Of a stretch of DNA of 41,321 nt, positions 40,601 through 41,321 are shown piece after piece (the first letter of the stretch is position 1; every line of letters starts with the position of its first letter). The stretch comes from a virus. The translations under genes and the position numbers were made by a program. The notes under the pieces were generated by a model, which saw only the letters and a list, made by a program, of their open reading frames with translations, had not been told where the DNA came from and made no database searches. The stretch is from the IMG/VR virus record IMGVR_UViG_3300036985_002505, positions 1-41,321 of that record; one strand, given 5' to 3'.

Positions 40601-41321
40601 AAATTGGAAACTTCATAAAGCTCTTTGATAGCACTCAGGACGCCTGGAAGGCTTGGACTCTTGCGATATTCCCTGCTTATCATACAAGAAACTTCGTAGG
40701 GAATATGTGGAATAACTGGCTTGCTGGGGTCAACAATCCTAAGGTTTACCGAATGGCTGGAAGAATTCAGATGGGCAAGCCCCTAGACTTCGTTGATGGG
40801 TTAGGGCAGAAGTGGACTGGGGATATGCTTCGCCAGGAAGCTGAAACTCTGGGGGTCTTGAATCGGGGATGGGTTGGTGCGGATATTCAGAGGTCTATTT
40901 CGAAGCAGTTGGAGAGGGGTTCTTGGAAATCTCCGGGACAGAATAACAAGATCATCAAGCTGGGCTTCAGGGTTGGTAAGTTGATCGAGAACAATGCCCG
41001 TATGGGTCACTTCATCGATCGGATCCTGAAGGGGGATACTCCTGCTGAAGCTGCAATGAGTGTGAAGAAGTACCTTTTTGACTACGGAGACCTCACCGAT
41101 ATTGAGAAGGGCGTATTCAAGAGGTTATTCCCGTTCTATACTTGGACGCGGAAGAATGTCCCATTACAGATTCAGCATCTGATTACCAGTCCTGCTAAGT
41201 TCGGGGCTATCTTTAAGGTCAGAGAAGAACTCGAGAGAGGAGTTCCTGGGCCTAACGAGAAGTACCTGCCTCAGTGGATGTTGGAGAATTTCCCCACAAG
41301 GATTCGGTTTAATCGTCAAGA
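34618..41321 (+). CDS. Giant internal virion protein (polyvalent type, about 2,397 residues)
   Basis: I translated this frame codon by codon: it is open from 34582 to the window end and continues through the circular join to TAA 615-617. ATG 34618 is preferred (GGAAGG 6 bases upstream); ATG 34582 has no ribosome site. The protein is mostly charged and helical. The C-terminal third has the conserved pattern of giant podovirus virion proteins (LPD38-type): FPAYHTRNFVGNMWNN near residue 2018, LIENNARMGHFIDR near 2122, FPFYTWTRKN near 2171. A perfect twin-arginine-type motif, SRRGFLKLVGTAAAG, occurs internally near 1098-1112. By position it should be ejected with the DNA, like T7 gp16. I see no transglycosylase, polymerase or protease motif. 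Confidence 0.92.
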   Translation, partial: MPINDFTNWMQNQNSAGMTSGLDPRDTTRYRSRLLENNEPQPQTWGGKALKTAENVLGAASNFATRNAWLPLAQAATQDDPVMNYRLEQLKKKERPLYASDVTTELGLFKPNEEDIGAVRLGKAVGRFGIDVAGDPLTYLGIGLPTKLGRVSKALTAAREAGIVVDEASDMAKLAKEVTGLKNARKAMEVIPDFDKQLKWADQIRTGQRSFLSLDVPFTGLQKKLPILGTGKIAGAASEPLALAGKLLLLDKVGKKFKEMITDPIKLGMREIFSTSSGNAAYDEIVTRFESLAAHRAGLVTQDAITLNSTIDELSKMLGTDRDEVNRMVTNLVEKEKQTTALAKIPKPKKTRGPIQDIDMSQSGLSPEEIQSLHEAHGTKTNRALYQKIKKGGLAAEDAQRYLDDKAAEAWKPGDPAPPGYTLWKDGKSISRDPFLPSHFSPEDQAAAIEEIKNLKKPIDKKKAYPALGELYDHASDAFREDLDGVRFLEDLKNEGGETIVSEETAKKIVDMIDSLKKQGLDESDIETFLNETHRTSNKEIGTILKQFLGVTKEQTTHQKAVEGISKQLGDALGVEFKKGPLSDMQGEVPKINPNWKATHDTFEGKFTQNESEFTPESIAQDPEGYNYWDEETDDKAREVFDEAFQGLGPDSPEAKFLTERYPHLTQHYKDFEFRNEGGILPKAPKLSKVLGPVDRVTQGPLKKLLPKDLIAEFDRIVSKGKGPQDLKITITGTKNITEAEKQAVRFLVDDHGLIPKNIGAPFYDVSKMLKSEKQGPKFEFYTTIDDVTPKKGAKAGEFDLSATSKGAVKVTDKTKFYQKLIDDEAEDLMGGFIERLDLDEGMTGSLGEESTDKIKKRFEVKAFGDNYTSWVGRGTLKNGDLWITVDKDGHFLVFDQGRDSNGVEEILDAAPDLVGEEGSMIGGFFVKIKDNKLVTMTTKGEKILPEHFFGARDVIRDLGYEIPGPKESKDFKILSAPPSVPKSGPTLAERFTKAYEEAKAAGKKLPIPPKPRVPQKGLPKASGMSAAYLRRFSTQNVEKLTVDIKLLEDIGKNIHNPVTNPDRLTIGDVAKKIEEKQKEIKLIQRRLRGGRAEPRMSRRGFLKLVGTAAAGTQVNIPGAELFQSLSKIVSPTGLTLEGIPPEFIVHLYQNNLVSHPGILLRKILKDGKIPKDLPENLATDLTDYLSDDVHDAFDDYAQEYAERHSLDPEEVMDWEEEALVNEIHFDLVKDLTKAAGDFKATPKVLNNLTKVMEGEGLKDRSAQFLEDIWQMEEPLIKVGDSWRPRISRDTREVEKALNSLEDPEFLFSSASRMVKGTQKLEISPWARKLSSELQIDPSLKARMMANESKLGELTTRIKEFGGAPTTKNLQQFKMNPDFHTDPNGKYKSFLNSNNGLGRSIYDGKLINPHDSYYTSRPGLTEFHNEAIKLGVKIPKDLINFRPSFSLGHLNAIGTRGKGQDLEPYLVKILKGEMSTDEYMTLYKTQIARNLEETKRVATEVFERTSDPKAKRAAKKFLNETTKKIQEFEKATKTKAIAWSGIFDPAKPLGHSGGMVVFPRYGKGSKESPLEWKKRIDYKLPVKGQNYEATMSLEDYYKAMEDPESGVFDVGRHRGEMAWAVGEDGITRFGPGGGHQGIGGYDFNDTFEGGIPGSGGSGWFKINKNGRVVSNNDIQFILTRPGTEDQIIESFVQGANEYGVKIPKNSKITFLADDPKTGKAISYERDLKVIPAKTPTTFTMKPGYPRANKYVPPVNDPILDKVARLITERNKRQLEIEQTSGVIVKPLIADREYASHILTPEAKKSIREFLIKTGRMPQTLAKKEMNTRLMNALRREFISIKEPVVDAWKDAGVIGGKRAKALKGKNGLDILETMLDNGEITEAQYAEAIHSLGITEINQMAAAGKLKINGNKVVSEFFHEDPVYQTAVRGVRGERARTSVEFYNELKNRQIMVPEAQGTPGWIEPRQPELRGFVGPPEVVKALNKMYSFNQTPQEIGNFIKLFDSTQDAWKAWTLAIFPAYHTRNFVGNMWNNWLAGVNNPKVYRMAGRIQMGKPLDFVDGLGQKWTGDMLRQEAETLGVLNRGWVGADIQRSISKQLERGSWKSPGQNNKIIKLGFRVGKLIENNARMGHFIDRILKGDTPAEAAMSVKKYLFDYGDLTDIEKGVFKRLFPFYTWTRKNVPLQIQHLITSPAKFGAIFKVREELERGVPGPNEKYLPQWMLENFPTRIRFNRQ
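41195..41321. repeat. Terminal direct repeat, right copy
   Basis: Identical to 1-127. The reading frame of the giant gene crosses it in phase, so the genome is circular or terminally redundant in sequence. Confidence 0.95.

Overview
The window is a complete tailed-phage genome closed into a circle: bases 1-127 are repeated exactly at 41195-41321, so the unique length is about 41,194 bp. A small portal-capsid-adaptor-nozzle set, three internal-virion-type genes and no tail sheath, tape measure or baseplate suggest a short-tailed (podovirus-like) particle. I saw no integrase, excisionase or classical repressor, so a lytic life style is the simplest reading. The host is unknown. Strong AGGAGG-type ribosome sites and sigma-70-like promoters show it is bacterial. 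A Sec-exported beta-helix protein and a protein with an outer-membrane-like C-terminus favour a Gram-negative host, by inference.

Layout. From about 20.0 kb to the window end, and on through the join to 4.4 kb, all genes are on the plus strand: small proteins, terminase subunits, portal, zinc-ribbon protein, scaffold, major capsid, decoration candidate, head-tail adaptor, nozzle candidate, fibres, two internal virion proteins, one giant virion protein of about 2,397 residues (34618 across the join to 617), T7-type amidase, small membrane protein, exported beta-helix protein and a multi-span membrane protein. A symmetric terminator at 4444-4483 separates these from the minus-strand half (4.5-18.9 kb). 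That half holds replication and nucleotide metabolism (RuvC, DnaB-type helicase, dUTPase-like protein, Cas4/RecB-like nuclease, SSB, UDG-PolA fusion polymerase, dCMP deaminase, two thymidylate-synthase-like enzymes, primase, PC4-like protein), then a leftward run of very small, probably early, genes. A free-standing LAGLIDADG endonuclease gene sits between helicase and ruvC. About 1.1 kb of repeat-rich non-coding DNA (18.95-20.1 kb) lies at the divergence point and is the best origin/control candidate.

How the parts work together. Three minus-strand promoters of one design (TTGACT, 17 bp, TATAAT-like, extended TG) drive the small early genes; at least two of their transcripts should begin with a stem-loop. 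A TTGACA/TATAAG promoter overlapped by a dyad faces the plus-strand genes. A roughly 100-bp composite palindromic element occurs four times, each time just upstream of a gene block and in that block's orientation (5.1, 15.8, 27.6, 34.5 kb). It looks like a phage-wide control signal.

The most unusual items are this four-copy element; a family of three small proteins sharing a KLL...RRxLRxLG(F/Y)xLS module; the giant virion protein with a perfect internal twin-arginine-type motif; two adjacent thymidylate-synthase-fold enzymes that both carry Asp at the base-selecting position; and an endonuclease gene that begins with an apparent copy of the ruvC start.
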